A stretch of DNA of 21,187 nucleotides from an uncultured Oscillospiraceae bacterium (GTDB lineage Bacteria; Bacillota; Clostridia; Oscillospirales; Acutalibacteraceae), in contig UQQR01000025.1 of assembly GCA_900543215.1 (NCBI GenBank), positions 1-21,187 on the forward strand, written 5' to 3'. Within the stretch, counting starts at the first letter, position 1. Each line of letters begins with the position of its first letter. A program made the position numbers and the translations under genes. The notes beneath the pieces were generated by a model. It did not search any database. It was given only the letters and a program-made list of their open reading frames with translations, and was not told the origin of the DNA. Shown piece after piece: positions 8,259 through 16,714 of the stretch.

Positions 8259-9254
8259 TTACACCGTCCTTTCTATTCTGTATTTAAGACCGCCCATGGC
8301 GCTGTCCGCTTTCACACGGCAATCATACCCTAAGGACTTTAAATGCAGAAGATTATTCCTGCCCTGTCCTATCATTTTGGAAACATCGGAAGTGCCTACG
8401 AATATCGTATAGCTGCCTTTTTCCTTTAACTCCTTTAAAACATCGGTAAGCATTATTCTTGACTGGCAAAGCTCGCTGAACGCGGGGTGCCACGGTCCCG
8501 CAATATAAGCGTCTTCCTCTATTGAGTGAAGTCCGAGCCTTATTACCCGTATGCCTTCCTCCGTAAAGCGCTTATAAAGCTTTACCGCAAGGTTTACCGA
8601 ATCGCCGAGCGACTGCGGCTTATATATGCCGTCCGCATAAAGCGCCGCAAGATCGGTGTCCTTTAATACAATAGTCGGATATATACGCACCGTTGCCGGC
8701 TTTAACACTATAAGCTTTTCGGCGGTCTTAAGTGCCGAGGCGTCGTTATCGGCATAAAGGCCTGTCATCATTTGAAGTCCCAGTTCAAAGTCGTATTCCT
8801 TGATAAGCTTTGACGCCCTTGCGACATCGCCTGCTGTATGACCTCTGTTATTCATTTTAAGCACACGGTCGTTCATGCTCTGTGCGCCAAGCTCTACCGA
8901 AGTTACTCCGTATTGCTTTAAAAGACCGAGTATTTCATCATCTATTGCGTCGGGGCGTGTGGAGATTCTTATTCCCCTTACCGTGCCGTCGTCCACATAT
9001 TTTGCCGCCGCCTTTAAAAGGTCTGTCATATAAGAACGGTTGATTGCGGTAAAGCTTCCGCCGAAAAAGGCAATTTCGGCGGTATCGGAGCTAAACTTTT
9101 TGCCCTTTACCGCCGCCTTTACGGCTTCATCCACATCCTCGGCACGGGGTGCCTTGTTTGCGCCCGTTATATACCGCTGATTGCAAAAGCTGCATTTGTT
9201 CGGGCAGCCGATATGCGGAACGAATATAGAAATATTTGAGTGGGCAAGGCTCAT
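8259..9254 (-). CDS. Elp3-like radical SAM protein without acetyltransferase domain
   Basis: A 331-residue radical SAM enzyme. The iron-sulfur cluster motif is CX3CX2C at C17, C21 and C24 within HIGCPNKCSFCNQ, followed by FFGGSF at 63-68 (SAM-binding glycines), ISTRPDAI near 97-104 and ELGAQSMND at 121-129. These resemble the radical SAM half of Elp3 (COG1243-like). Elp3 proteins carry a C-terminal GNAT acetyltransferase domain and install carboxymethyl-type groups on wobble uridine of tRNA. Here the protein ends soon after the radical SAM fold, so the GNAT domain is missing. The rnc-[this]-smc placement recurs in Clostridia, where it is usually annotated as elongator protein 3 or a generic radical SAM protein. 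Its ATG overlaps the rnc stop (ATGA). The substrate is unknown; a tRNA-related role is only inference. Confidence 0.85.
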   Translation of the reverse strand: MSLAHSNISIFVPHIGCPNKCSFCNQRYITGANKAPRAEDVDEAVKAAVKGKKFSSDTAEIAFFGGSFTAINRSYMTDLLKAAAKYVDDGTVRGIRISTRPDAIDDEILGLLKQYGVTSVELGAQSMNDRVLKMNNRGHTAGDVARASKLIKEYDFELGLQMMTGLYADNDASALKTAEKLIVLKPATVRIYPTIVLKDTDLAALYADGIYKPQSLGDSVNLAVKLYKRFTEEGIRVIRLGLHSIEEDAYIAGPWHPAFSELCQSRIMLTDVLKELKEKGSYTIFVGTSDVSKMIGQGRNNLLHLKSLGYDCRVKADSAMGGLKYRIERTV

Positions 9255-9931
9255 ATTTCCTCACCCATAAGCATAAGCGCCTCTTTAGCCGCCATCTGCT
9301 CCGCCCGTTTTTTGTTTTTGCCTGTTCCTCTGCCTATCACATTGGAATTAAGTCTTACTTCAACCGTAAATTCCTTATCATGGTCGGGTCCGCTTTCCCC
9401 CGTAAGAATATAGCTTACCGCTTCTTCGGGATTACGCTGTATTATCTCCTGAAGAGCGGTTTTATAATCTTTGAAGACCTCGTCGTCCGTGTGCTGTAAT
9501 TCACGCAGAACAAAGTTCATAACATGGCGTCTTGCCGGCTCCATTCCGCCGTCAAGGTAAATCGCCGCCAATACCGCTTCAAAAGCGTCCGCAAGAATAG
9601 AGTCCCTCTCTCTTCCGCCGCCCTTTTCCTCGCCCTTTCCGAGCATAAGATAATTGCCCAGTTCAAGCTCTCTTGAAAAGGCGCAGAGCGATTTTTCGCA
9701 CACAAGCGAAGCCCTGAGTTTTGTAAGCTCGCCCTCGGGCATATTCGGATAGTGCTTGTAAATATAATCCGAAACCACTATCGAAAGCACAGAATCGCCC
9801 AAAAATTCAAGCCTTTCGTTTGAGGAAAAGCCGTCCCTTACCTCGTTTGCGTACGAGGAATGGGTAAGCGCATTTTTAAGCAGATTTATATTATTGAATT
9901 TATAACCTAATCTTTTCTCTAAGCCGTCCAT
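9251..9931 (-). CDS. rnc: Ribonuclease III
   Basis: Double-strand-specific endoribonuclease that processes pre-rRNA and regulates mRNAs. The 226-residue protein has the RNase III signature NERLEFLGD at 38-46, containing metal-binding E42 and D46. A second metal-binding pair, D115 and E118, lies in LADAFEAV. A C-terminal double-stranded RNA-binding domain (about 155-224) ends in KNKKRAEQMAAKEAL. Full length and intact. It starts 20 bases after plsX with an AAGAAGGA ribosome binding site, and its stop overlaps the start of the radical SAM gene (ATGA). The acpP gene that often separates plsX from rnc in Firmicutes is absent. Confidence 0.98.
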   Translation of the reverse strand: MDGLEKRLGYKFNNINLLKNALTHSSYANEVRDGFSSNERLEFLGDSVLSIVVSDYIYKHYPNMPEGELTKLRASLVCEKSLCAFSRELELGNYLMLGKGEEKGGGRERDSILADAFEAVLAAIYLDGGMEPARRHVMNFVLRELQHTDDEVFKDYKTALQEIIQRNPEEAVSYILTGESGPDHDKEFTVEVRLNSNVIGRGTGKNKKRAEQMAAKEALMLMGEEI

Positions 9932-9951
9932 AAATATCCTTCTTTTTAGTA

Positions 9952-10935
9952 TTACAATGAAGTTGAAATTTTTTCAACCACACCGGTTTCGGTGAATTTT
10001 ATTGCCTGCTTTATCGCATTTTTAAGTGCCTTTGCGTCGGAAGAGCCGTGTGCCTTAATAACCGTTCCGTTTACGCCCAAAAGCGGTGCGCCGCCGACCT
10101 CGGAGCTGTCCATCATTTTTTTAAGACCGCCGAGATCCTTTTTAACAACAAGTGCCGCCATTTTGTTAAGCGCACTCTTGTAAAAAACATTTTTAATAAG
10201 TCCGAAAAGCGTTGAAGCGGAGCCTTCTATAAGCTTTAAGGCGATATTACCCGTAAAACCGTCGGTTATTACGGCGTCGCACACGCCCTTTGGCATTTCA
10301 CGGGATTCTATGTTGCCTACAAAATTTATCGGCGCGGCGGACATAAGCTTGTAAGCTTCCCTTTGCAGTTCTCCGCCCTTTGTGTCCTCCGTTCCTATGT
10401 TCAAAAGACCTATTTTCGGATTTTCCCGACCGTCAACATTCTTTAAATAAACATCAGCCATAACCGCAAACTGCAAAAGCATTTCAGGTCTGCATTCGGC
10501 GTTAGCACCCATATCCATAAGCATATAACTGCCCGATGGTGAAGGTATAAGTCCCGCAAGTGCGGGGCGTTTTACCCCTTTTATACGCTTTACTATAAGC
10601 GTGCCGCCTACGACCACCGCACCCGTAGAGCCTGCGGAAACAAATGCGTCCGCTTTCCCCTCGGCAAGTTCCTTGAACGCAAGCGCCATAGAGCTGTTTT
10701 TGTGCGCTCTTGTAAGGGAAGTCGGCTCGTCGTGCATTGATATAACATCGTCTGTATCTACAATTTTAAGCTCGCCCGAAAACTTAAGAGAATTTTCGTC
10801 AATTATCTTTCTTATAACGGTTTCCTTACCCGTAAGGGTTATTTCGGCGCCTGTTTCGGCAGAAGCCGCCGCCGCACCCTTGACAATTTCAAGAGGGGCA
10901 TTATCTCCGCCGAAAGCGTCAACTACAACACGCAT
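9952..10935 (-). CDS. plsX: Phosphate acyltransferase PlsX
   Basis: Makes acyl-phosphate from acyl-ACP and phosphate, the donor used by PlsY in the first step of phospholipid synthesis; in other bacteria it is a peripheral membrane enzyme. The 327-residue length fits the family. Motifs seen are MRVVVDAFGGDNAPLEIVKG at the N-terminus, SMALAFKELAEGKADAFVSAG, GSTGAVVVGG, LLNIGTEDTKG, VITDGFTGN and LLGVNGTVIKAHGSSD. An AACGGAGGA ribosome binding site lies in the trmFO 3' end, and the start follows the trmFO stop by 2 bases. fapR, fabD and fabG, frequent neighbours in Bacillus, are absent here; trmFO and topA are upstream instead. Confidence 0.97.
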   Translation of the reverse strand: MRVVVDAFGGDNAPLEIVKGAAAASAETGAEITLTGKETVIRKIIDENSLKFSGELKIVDTDDVISMHDEPTSLTRAHKNSSMALAFKELAEGKADAFVSAGSTGAVVVGGTLIVKRIKGVKRPALAGLIPSPSGSYMLMDMGANAECRPEMLLQFAVMADVYLKNVDGRENPKIGLLNIGTEDTKGGELQREAYKLMSAAPINFVGNIESREMPKGVCDAVITDGFTGNIALKLIEGSASTLFGLIKNVFYKSALNKMAALVVKKDLGGLKKMMDSSEVGGAPLLGVNGTVIKAHGSSDAKALKNAIKQAIKFTETGVVEKISTSL

Positions 10936-10937
10936 TT

Positions 10938-12248
10938 TTATTCCTCCGTTTTAATATTATCGCAAAACCAGTCAAGCGAGCGCTTTGAAAGAGCGGCATA
11001 CCTTTCACGCTTGTCCCTTATATGAGGTTCAAGCGGCGGTAATATGCCGAAATTCGCTCCCATCGGCTGAAAATCCTTGACACTGCCGTCGCATATATAA
11101 CTCAAAAGCGCGCCTATCATAGTAAATTCGGGCAGTACAAGCGGTTTTTCGCCGTTTAAGCGCGCCGCCGCGTTTATACCCGCAATTATTCCGCTTGCCG
11201 CAGATTCCATATAGCCTTCTACTCCGGAAAGCTGACCCGCAAAGAAAATATCGCCGTTTGTTTTAAGCGAAAGCTCTCTGTTTAAAAGTACCGGTGAATT
11301 AATAAATGTATTGCGGTGCATAACGCCGTACCGCATAAATTCCGCATTTTGAAGACCCGGTATCATAGAAAATACACGCTTTTGCTCGGGGAACCTTAAA
11401 TTAGTCTGAAAGCCGACAAGGTTATAAAGCGTACCCGAGGAATTTTCCCGCCTTAGCTGTACCGCCGCCCACGGTCTATGACCGGTTCTCGGGTCACGCA
11501 GTCCCACGGGCTTTAAGGGACCGAACCTGATGGAATCCTCTCCCCGTTTTGCCAAAACCTCAACAGGCATACAGCCCTCATATACCTTGGGTGCTTTGTC
11601 AAAGCCGTGAACGGGAGCGGACTCGGCGTTTATAAGTTCGTTATAAAACGCGGTGTATTCTTCCTTGTTCATAGGGCAGTTTATATAATCGTCTCCGCCC
11701 TTATCATATCGTGAAGCGCAAAAAGCCTTGCTCATGTCTATGCTTTCGGCAGTCACTATCGGTGCCGCCGCGTCAAAGAAGCTCAGGTTACCGCTGTCGC
11801 AGAGTTTTCCTATTTTTTCAGCCAATGCTCCGTCCGTAAGCGGACCTGTGGCAATAACGGTTATTCCGTCCGTCGGTATATCGGTTACCGTCGTTTCCCT
11901 TACCGTAATATTGGGGTGGCTTTTAATTCTTTCCGTGATAACAGAGGAAAACTCATCCCTGTCAACCGCGAGGGCGCCGCCCGCCGCAACAGACGACCTA
12001 TCCGCCGCTTCAAGACAAACAGAACCGAAGCGGCGCATTTCCTCCTTTAAAAGACCTGCCGCGGAATCTATCCGCATTGCCTTAAGGGAATTTGAGCATA
12101 CAAGCTCCGCCAGATTATCGTTTTTGTGCGCCGGTGTTTTGCGCGACGGCTTCATTTCAAGCAATTCGACCTTTACTCCCCGTTTTGCTATCTGAAAGGC
12201 TGCCTCGCATCCGGCAAGTCCGCCGCCTATAACAGTAATTTTATTCAT
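10938..12248 (-). CDS. trmFO: Folate- and FAD-dependent tRNA (uracil-54-C5)-methyltransferase
   Basis: Methylates U54 in the T-loop of tRNAs to ribothymidine, using methylenetetrahydrofolate as carbon donor and FAD as reductant. The 436-residue protein begins with an FAD-binding Rossmann motif (VIGGGLAGCEAA). It carries the two cysteines important in the family: C51 (LAELVCSNSLK) and C226 (YEGCMPVEVLAKRG). Other family segments are GPLTDG, NCPMNKEEY, RTGHRPWAAVQLRREN and GQLSGVEGYMESAASG. Its ATG lies inside the topA 3' end, with an 8-base overlap. topA-trmFO adjacency is well known in Firmicutes (as in Bacillus, topA then trmFO/gid) and supports the call. Confidence 0.98.
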   Translation of the reverse strand: MNKITVIGGGLAGCEAAFQIAKRGVKVELLEMKPSRKTPAHKNDNLAELVCSNSLKAMRIDSAAGLLKEEMRRFGSVCLEAADRSSVAAGGALAVDRDEFSSVITERIKSHPNITVRETTVTDIPTDGITVIATGPLTDGALAEKIGKLCDSGNLSFFDAAAPIVTAESIDMSKAFCASRYDKGGDDYINCPMNKEEYTAFYNELINAESAPVHGFDKAPKVYEGCMPVEVLAKRGEDSIRFGPLKPVGLRDPRTGHRPWAAVQLRRENSSGTLYNLVGFQTNLRFPEQKRVFSMIPGLQNAEFMRYGVMHRNTFINSPVLLNRELSLKTNGDIFFAGQLSGVEGYMESAASGIIAGINAAARLNGEKPLVLPEFTMIGALLSYICDGSVKDFQPMGANFGILPPLEPHIRDKRERYAALSKRSLDWFCDNIKTEE

Positions 12249-14334
12249 CCTTTTTACCGTCTGTTTTCTTCTTTCTTGTAGGACAATCCGAATTCATACA
12301 GTATTTTCTGCCCCTTATTCCGCTTATAATATAGCTGCCGCATTCAGGACACTTTTCACCCGTAGGTATTCCGGGTGCGGCAAAATCGCACTCGGGATAA
12401 TTCGAACAGCCGTAAAATTTCTTGCCCTTTTTGGAGATTTTCTTTACGAGCTTGCCGCCGCACTTAGGACAAGGCTCTTTCACCTCGTCTTCGGGCAGAG
12501 GCTTTGTGTTTTTACATTCGGGGTACCCGGGGCACGCAAGGAATTTGCCGAACCTGCCCGATTTAATAACCATTTTTCTGCCGCATTTATCGCAGACAAT
12601 ATCGGTCTCCACCACGGGGACCTTTACCTTTTTACCCTCAAGCGATGCTTCCGCCTTATCGTACAGCTTTTCAAAATCCTTGTAAAAATCTTTAATTGTG
12701 TCTATCCAACCGAGCTTGCCCGCACCTATTTCGTCAAGCTTTTTTTCAAGACCGGCGGTAAACTTAACATCCACGATTTTATCAAAATACTCAACAATAA
12801 GGTCAGATACAACCGTTCCGAGCCCTGTCGGTTTAAGGGATTTCTTTTCCCTTTCAATGTAATCTCTGCCCAAAATATTTGATATTATCGGAGCGTAGGT
12901 CGAAGGTCTGCCGATACCGTTTTCATCAAGTGCCTTAATAAGCGTAGGCTCCGTGTAACGGGCAGGCGGCTGTGTAAAGTGCTGATTGGGAGTAAGCTCC
13001 TTAAGCTTAAGAACATCCCCCTCTTTCATATCGGGAAGCGCTGCTCCGTCCTCCGAGGCGTCGTCACGGCCCTCCTCGTAAAGCACGGTAAAGCCGTCGA
13101 ATTTAACCGAATATCCGCTCGCCCTAAACAGATAATCGCCTGCGGTTATATCTGCATTAACTGTATTCTGAACGCACACCGCCATCAAGGAGGCTATAAA
13201 GCGTTCCCAAATAAGCTTATAAAGCTTGTACTGCTCTGCCGTGAGCGATTCCTTAACCGATTCGGGAGTAAGCGTAACCGAAGTTGGTCTTATTGCCTCG
13301 TGCGCGTCCTGCGCGCCGCTCCTTGTTTTAAAATAGCGAGGCTTAGCAGGCAGATAATCCTTACCGTATTTGCCCGAAATATATTTTTCGGCGGCGGCTC
13401 TTGCCTCCTCTGAAATACGAAGCGAATCGGTACGCATATAGGTTATAAGACCCGTTGTACCTATATTCGGCACATCAACGCCTTCATATAACTGCTGTGC
13501 TATACGCATAGTGCGCTGACCTGTAAACCCGAGCTTACGGGAAGCATCCTGTTGAAGGGTCGAGGTTATAAACGGCGGAGCCGGTTGCTTTTGCCTTGTT
13601 CCCTTTTTAAGCTTTGCAACCTTGTACTCGGCGTTATCAAGCTCACGGACAATTCTTTCCGCTTCTTCGCCATTCGGTATGGTTTCTATTTTTTTGCCGT
13701 CGGCAAAGCCGTAAAGCTTGGCTGTAAAGCTTTTTCTGACCGAAAGAAGCTTTGCGTCTACCGTCCAATATTCCTCGGCAACAAATTTTTCAATCTCCCG
13801 TTCACGCTCAACTATAAGGCGGAGCGCAACGGTCTGCACACGGCCCGCTGACAGTCCGCTTTTTACCTTTTTCCATAAAAACGGACTTAGCTTATAACCC
13901 ACAATTCGGTCAAGCACACGCCTTGCCTGCTGTGCGTCCACAAGGTCAAGATTTATCTTATGCGGCTTAGCAATACCGGCTTTGACACCGGATTCGGTAA
14001 TTTCATTAAATGCGACGCGGTTTGCCTCGTTCATATCAAGCGCCAGAATCTGCGCTAAATGCCACGAAATTGCTTCTCCCTCTCTATCAGGGTCGGTTGC
14101 AAGCAGTACCTCGTCGCTGTTTGCCGCCGCATACTTAAGCGACTTTATAAGCTCCTTTTTATCAGACATATTTATATACTGCGGCTTAAAATCGTGTTCT
14201 ATATCCACACCCATTTTCGACTTCGGCAAATCACGGATATGACCCATAGAAGCCATAACCTCATAGCCGGAACCCAAATATTTCTTAATGCTCTTTACTT
14301 TTGTCGGTGACTCTACTATCAAAAGCTTAGACAT
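12241..14334 (-). CDS. topA: DNA topoisomerase I (type IA)
   Basis: Relaxes negative supercoils by single-strand passage. The 697-residue protein has the N-terminal Toprim domain with the glutamate of LIVESPTK and the metal-binding DPDREGE at 81-87. The catalytic tyrosine is Y299 in the LITYMRTDS motif (codon at 13438-13440). The C-terminus holds three four-cysteine zinc ribbons: VCDKCGRKM...CPGYPEC, CPKCGGKL...CSNYPEC and CPECGSY...CMNSDC, and then a lysine-rich tail. All three are intact. A GGAGGT ribosome binding site precedes the ATG, 15 bases after dprA; the stop overlaps the trmFO start. The dprA-topA-trmFO order is the classical Firmicutes arrangement. Confidence 0.99.
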   Translation of the reverse strand: MSKLLIVESPTKVKSIKKYLGSGYEVMASMGHIRDLPKSKMGVDIEHDFKPQYINMSDKKELIKSLKYAAANSDEVLLATDPDREGEAISWHLAQILALDMNEANRVAFNEITESGVKAGIAKPHKINLDLVDAQQARRVLDRIVGYKLSPFLWKKVKSGLSAGRVQTVALRLIVEREREIEKFVAEEYWTVDAKLLSVRKSFTAKLYGFADGKKIETIPNGEEAERIVRELDNAEYKVAKLKKGTRQKQPAPPFITSTLQQDASRKLGFTGQRTMRIAQQLYEGVDVPNIGTTGLITYMRTDSLRISEEARAAAEKYISGKYGKDYLPAKPRYFKTRSGAQDAHEAIRPTSVTLTPESVKESLTAEQYKLYKLIWERFIASLMAVCVQNTVNADITAGDYLFRASGYSVKFDGFTVLYEEGRDDASEDGAALPDMKEGDVLKLKELTPNQHFTQPPARYTEPTLIKALDENGIGRPSTYAPIISNILGRDYIEREKKSLKPTGLGTVVSDLIVEYFDKIVDVKFTAGLEKKLDEIGAGKLGWIDTIKDFYKDFEKLYDKAEASLEGKKVKVPVVETDIVCDKCGRKMVIKSGRFGKFLACPGYPECKNTKPLPEDEVKEPCPKCGGKLVKKISKKGKKFYGCSNYPECDFAAPGIPTGEKCPECGSYIISGIRGRKYCMNSDCPTRKKKTDGKKDE

Positions 14335-14349
14335 CTTTTACCTCCGTTG

Positions 14350-15489
14350 TTATTTGTTGATAAGCTCGTATCTTCCGCCGGGTGCCGAGCGTATTATAAG
14401 CTCGATTTCAAGCTCTGTAAGCGCTGAAATTATCTCCGACGGTTCAAGACCCGTGTCCTTTATTTCTTCAGGATAAAATTTATGCTTATTCAAATGATTA
14501 TATACTATTTTTGCGTTTTTGGAAAGGGTTTCATTTGATAATTTTTTGTGAACCGATGAATTTTCGGCGTTTTTTTTCTCGCCTTGGGTTCTTTCATATG
14601 CCCTTTTGATATTTATTTTATCGGGAAATTTCGGGATATATTCGTTAAAAATATCCGACATATCGTTAAGCGGTATTGCGCCGTCGTCTAAAAGCGCATC
14701 TGAACCGGCATAGGCCTTACTGCCGTCACCCGGAATAACAAATACATCCTTTCCCTGCTCCGCCGCATGGCGTGCCGTAATCAAAGCGCCGCTTTTACTG
14801 CCTGCCTCAATTACCACGGTACAAAGCGCCAGACCCGAAAGTATCCTGTTTCTTACGGGAAAGGTATAGCGTGAAGCACGGTAATGCGGCGGATATTCGC
14901 TTATCAAACAGCCGTGTGACTCGACAAGATTCCTAAGCGGTCGGTTTTCGGGCAGATAATCGCTTAAAATTCCGCATCCCATAACAAGAGCCGTGTCTCC
15001 GCCTGCCTTGACTGCCCCATAATGCGCTGCGCTGTCACAGCCGAGCGCACCTCCGCTTACAACGGTCATACCGGCTAACGCCGCCCGTCTTGCAACGGAA
15101 TATGCCGCAATTTTACCCTTTTCCGTAACCTTTCTCGGTCCTACTATGCAAATTGCCGGAGTTCTGTCAAAATCGGGCAGTCTCCCCTTTACATATAAAA
15201 CCACGGGGGCGTCCTCCAAAACCGAAAGACAGCGCGGGTATCTTTTATCCCCGAGCTGTATTATATCTATGCCGTTTGCTCTACATTCGGCGGCAATTTC
15301 ATTAGCATAGTCGGGTCCCATAGCCTCAAGCCGTTTAAGCTCGTTTGCGGTAAAAATCCCCGACTGCGCTCTTTTTTCGGCTGACGCCTTAAATATGTTC
15401 TTCGCATTGCCGAAGTACTCAAGCGCCTTTACAGCCCTTACATTTCCGGCACCCATAGCGTTTGAAAGACTGATGTAATAGCTTATCAT
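14350..15489 (-). CDS. dprA: DNA processing protein DprA
   Basis: Binds incoming single-stranded DNA and loads RecA during natural transformation; also kept in bacteria not known to be competent. The Rossmann-like core shows GPRKVTEKG (117-125), SGGALGCDSAAH (145-156), NRILSGL (214-220) and EAGSKSGALITAR (228-240). An N-terminal helical (SAM-like) region precedes it, and a C-terminal winged-helix domain of about 65 residues follows a variable linker (about 285-315). The longest frame starts with TTG at 15504, but the ATG at 15489 is preferred: it forms an ATGA overlap with the stop of the upstream methyltransferase and gives 379 residues beginning MISYYISL. Neither start has a strong ribosome binding site, so coupling is likely. 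Confidence 0.95.
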   Translation of the reverse strand: MISYYISLSNAMGAGNVRAVKALEYFGNAKNIFKASAEKRAQSGIFTANELKRLEAMGPDYANEIAAECRANGIDIIQLGDKRYPRCLSVLEDAPVVLYVKGRLPDFDRTPAICIVGPRKVTEKGKIAAYSVARRAALAGMTVVSGGALGCDSAAHYGAVKAGGDTALVMGCGILSDYLPENRPLRNLVESHGCLISEYPPHYRASRYTFPVRNRILSGLALCTVVIEAGSKSGALITARHAAEQGKDVFVIPGDGSKAYAGSDALLDDGAIPLNDMSDIFNEYIPKFPDKINIKRAYERTQGEKKNAENSSVHKKLSNETLSKNAKIVYNHLNKHKFYPEEIKDTGLEPSEIISALTELEIELIIRSAPGGRYELINK

Positions 15490-16268
15490 TTCATCATTTC
15501 CCAAATTGCTATTGCGGCGGCTGCCGCGGCGTTGAGCGACTCCGCGCGCCCCGTCATAGGTATTGTAACGGCGGTATCGGCGGCATTTTTCATTTCTTCT
15601 GTCAGTCCGTTTGCCTCATTGCCTATCACAACAACTGAGCCTTCTTTAAAATCACAGTTTGATATGCTTTCGGCGTCTCTGTCAACCACGCAGGCGTAGG
15701 ATTTAAGCCCCGTGTTTTTTATACCGTTCGCAAAGCTTTCAAAAATATATACAGGCATACGAAGCAGGGTACCCATAGACGCACGCAATGCCTTAGGCGA
15801 AAACGGGTCGCACCCGTCGGACGATAAAATTATGCCGTCCGCACCAAGTGCCTCAGCCGTGCGGGATACCGCCCCGAGGTTAGACGGGTCGGCAACATTT
15901 TCAAGCGCGACATATTTACCGTTTTTCTTAATTTTACCGCAGTCCCGTTTAATAATTTTGCAAACGGCAATTATTCCCTGCGGAGTTTTAGTGTCGCTTA
16001 TCCTTTTAAAAAGCGAGTCGGGTATTTTAAAGCATCCTTCCGCGGCGGAAGAAAATTCTTCAACATCCGCACCGTATTTTTCGTATGCCGTATCAGAGAT
16101 TATCAGTTTATCAAACCTGATTCCGTTTTCGTATGCGTCCTTACAAATTCTCAGTCCTTCAAGCACAAACATACCGTTTTCACGGCGTTTTTCCGCCGAA
16201 TTCTGCAACGAGGAAACAAGCTTGATAAGCGGATTTTCTCTGCTTGTAACAGCGTTAAAAGCCTTCAT
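15486..16268 (-). CDS. TrmH/SpoU-family RNA 2'-O-methyltransferase
   Basis: SPOUT-class methyltransferase that methylates a ribose 2'-OH in rRNA or tRNA using SAM; the exact target cannot be read from sequence. An N-terminal substrate-binding domain (about 1-105, including GMFVLEGLR) is followed by the knotted catalytic domain. Motif 1 is NVADPSNLGAVSRTAEALG (N130, R136), motif 2 is VIGNEANGL (214-222), and motif 3 is IPMTGRAESLN (236-246). The longest frame starts at a GTG at 16289, but the ATG at 16268 has AGGTGG 6 bases upstream and gives a normal 260-residue protein starting MKAFNAVTSR. It lies 57 bases after rplT, behind a weak hairpin. A methyltransferase of this type beside rplT is common in Firmicutes (ysgA-like). 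Confidence 0.93.
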   Translation of the reverse strand: MKAFNAVTSRENPLIKLVSSLQNSAEKRRENGMFVLEGLRICKDAYENGIRFDKLIISDTAYEKYGADVEEFSSAAEGCFKIPDSLFKRISDTKTPQGIIAVCKIIKRDCGKIKKNGKYVALENVADPSNLGAVSRTAEALGADGIILSSDGCDPFSPKALRASMGTLLRMPVYIFESFANGIKNTGLKSYACVVDRDAESISNCDFKEGSVVVIGNEANGLTEEMKNAADTAVTIPMTGRAESLNAAAAAAIAIWEMMK

Positions 16269-16293
16269 AAACATCCACCTAAAAAACACAAAG

Positions 16294-16320
16294 TCGCCCG
16301 AAGTTAAAAACCCCGGGCGA
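16294..16320 (-). terminator. Weak terminator-like hairpin after rplT
   Basis: Inverted repeat TCGCCCG / CGGGCGA (16294-16300 and 16314-16320) with a 13-base loop. On the minus strand it is followed by CTTTGTGTTTTTT, a delayed and interrupted U-tract. It sits between rplT and the trmH-like gene. It could end part of the infC-rpmI-rplT transcript and let the rest read into the downstream genes. No separate promoter is visible in the 57-base gap, which supports partial read-through. Strength cannot be judged from sequence alone. Confidence 0.5.
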
Positions 16321-16325
16321 AAAAA

Positions 16326-16685
16326 TTACTTTTCAAGAGCCTTATTTGCAGCTTTTACGAGAGTCGCAAAGCCGGCGGCGTCATTAACCGCAAGGTCTGC
16401 AAGCATTTTACGGTTTATCTGTATTCCTGCCTTGTTAAGACCGTTCATAAAGGTTGAATAATTCATACCGTTCATCTTAGCGGCAGCTGAAATACGGGTA
16501 ATCCATAAACGGCGGAAATCACGCTTTTTCTGCCTGCGGCCGATATAAGCGTAATTGCCTGATTTCATAACAGCTTCTTTAGCTGTTTTAAAAAGCTTTG
16601 ATTTAGCGCCGAAATAGCCCTTAGCAAGCTTTAAAGTCTTTTTTCTTCTTTTGCGTGTTGCCAACGCACCTTTAACTCGTGCCAT
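16326..16685 (-). CDS. rplT: 50S ribosomal protein L20
   Basis: Assembly-critical large-subunit protein that binds 23S rRNA and, in the species studied, also represses its own operon. The 119-residue sequence is typical: a long basic N-terminal extension (ARVKGALATRKRRKKTLKLA), then GYFGAKSKLFKTAKEAVMKSGNYAYIGRRQKKRDFRRLWI in several adjoining segments, and a globular C-terminal domain. Ribosome binding site GGAGGT 7 bases before the ATG. It is the third gene of the infC-rpmI-rplT operon, 29 bases after rpmI. Confidence 0.99.
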   Translation of the reverse strand: MARVKGALATRKRRKKTLKLAKGYFGAKSKLFKTAKEAVMKSGNYAYIGRRQKKRDFRRLWITRISAAAKMNGMNYSTFMNGLNKAGIQINRKMLADLAVNDAAGFATLVKAANKALEK

Positions 16686-16714
16686 ATGTTATACCTCCAC
16701 TTTAAAGTCGTTCC

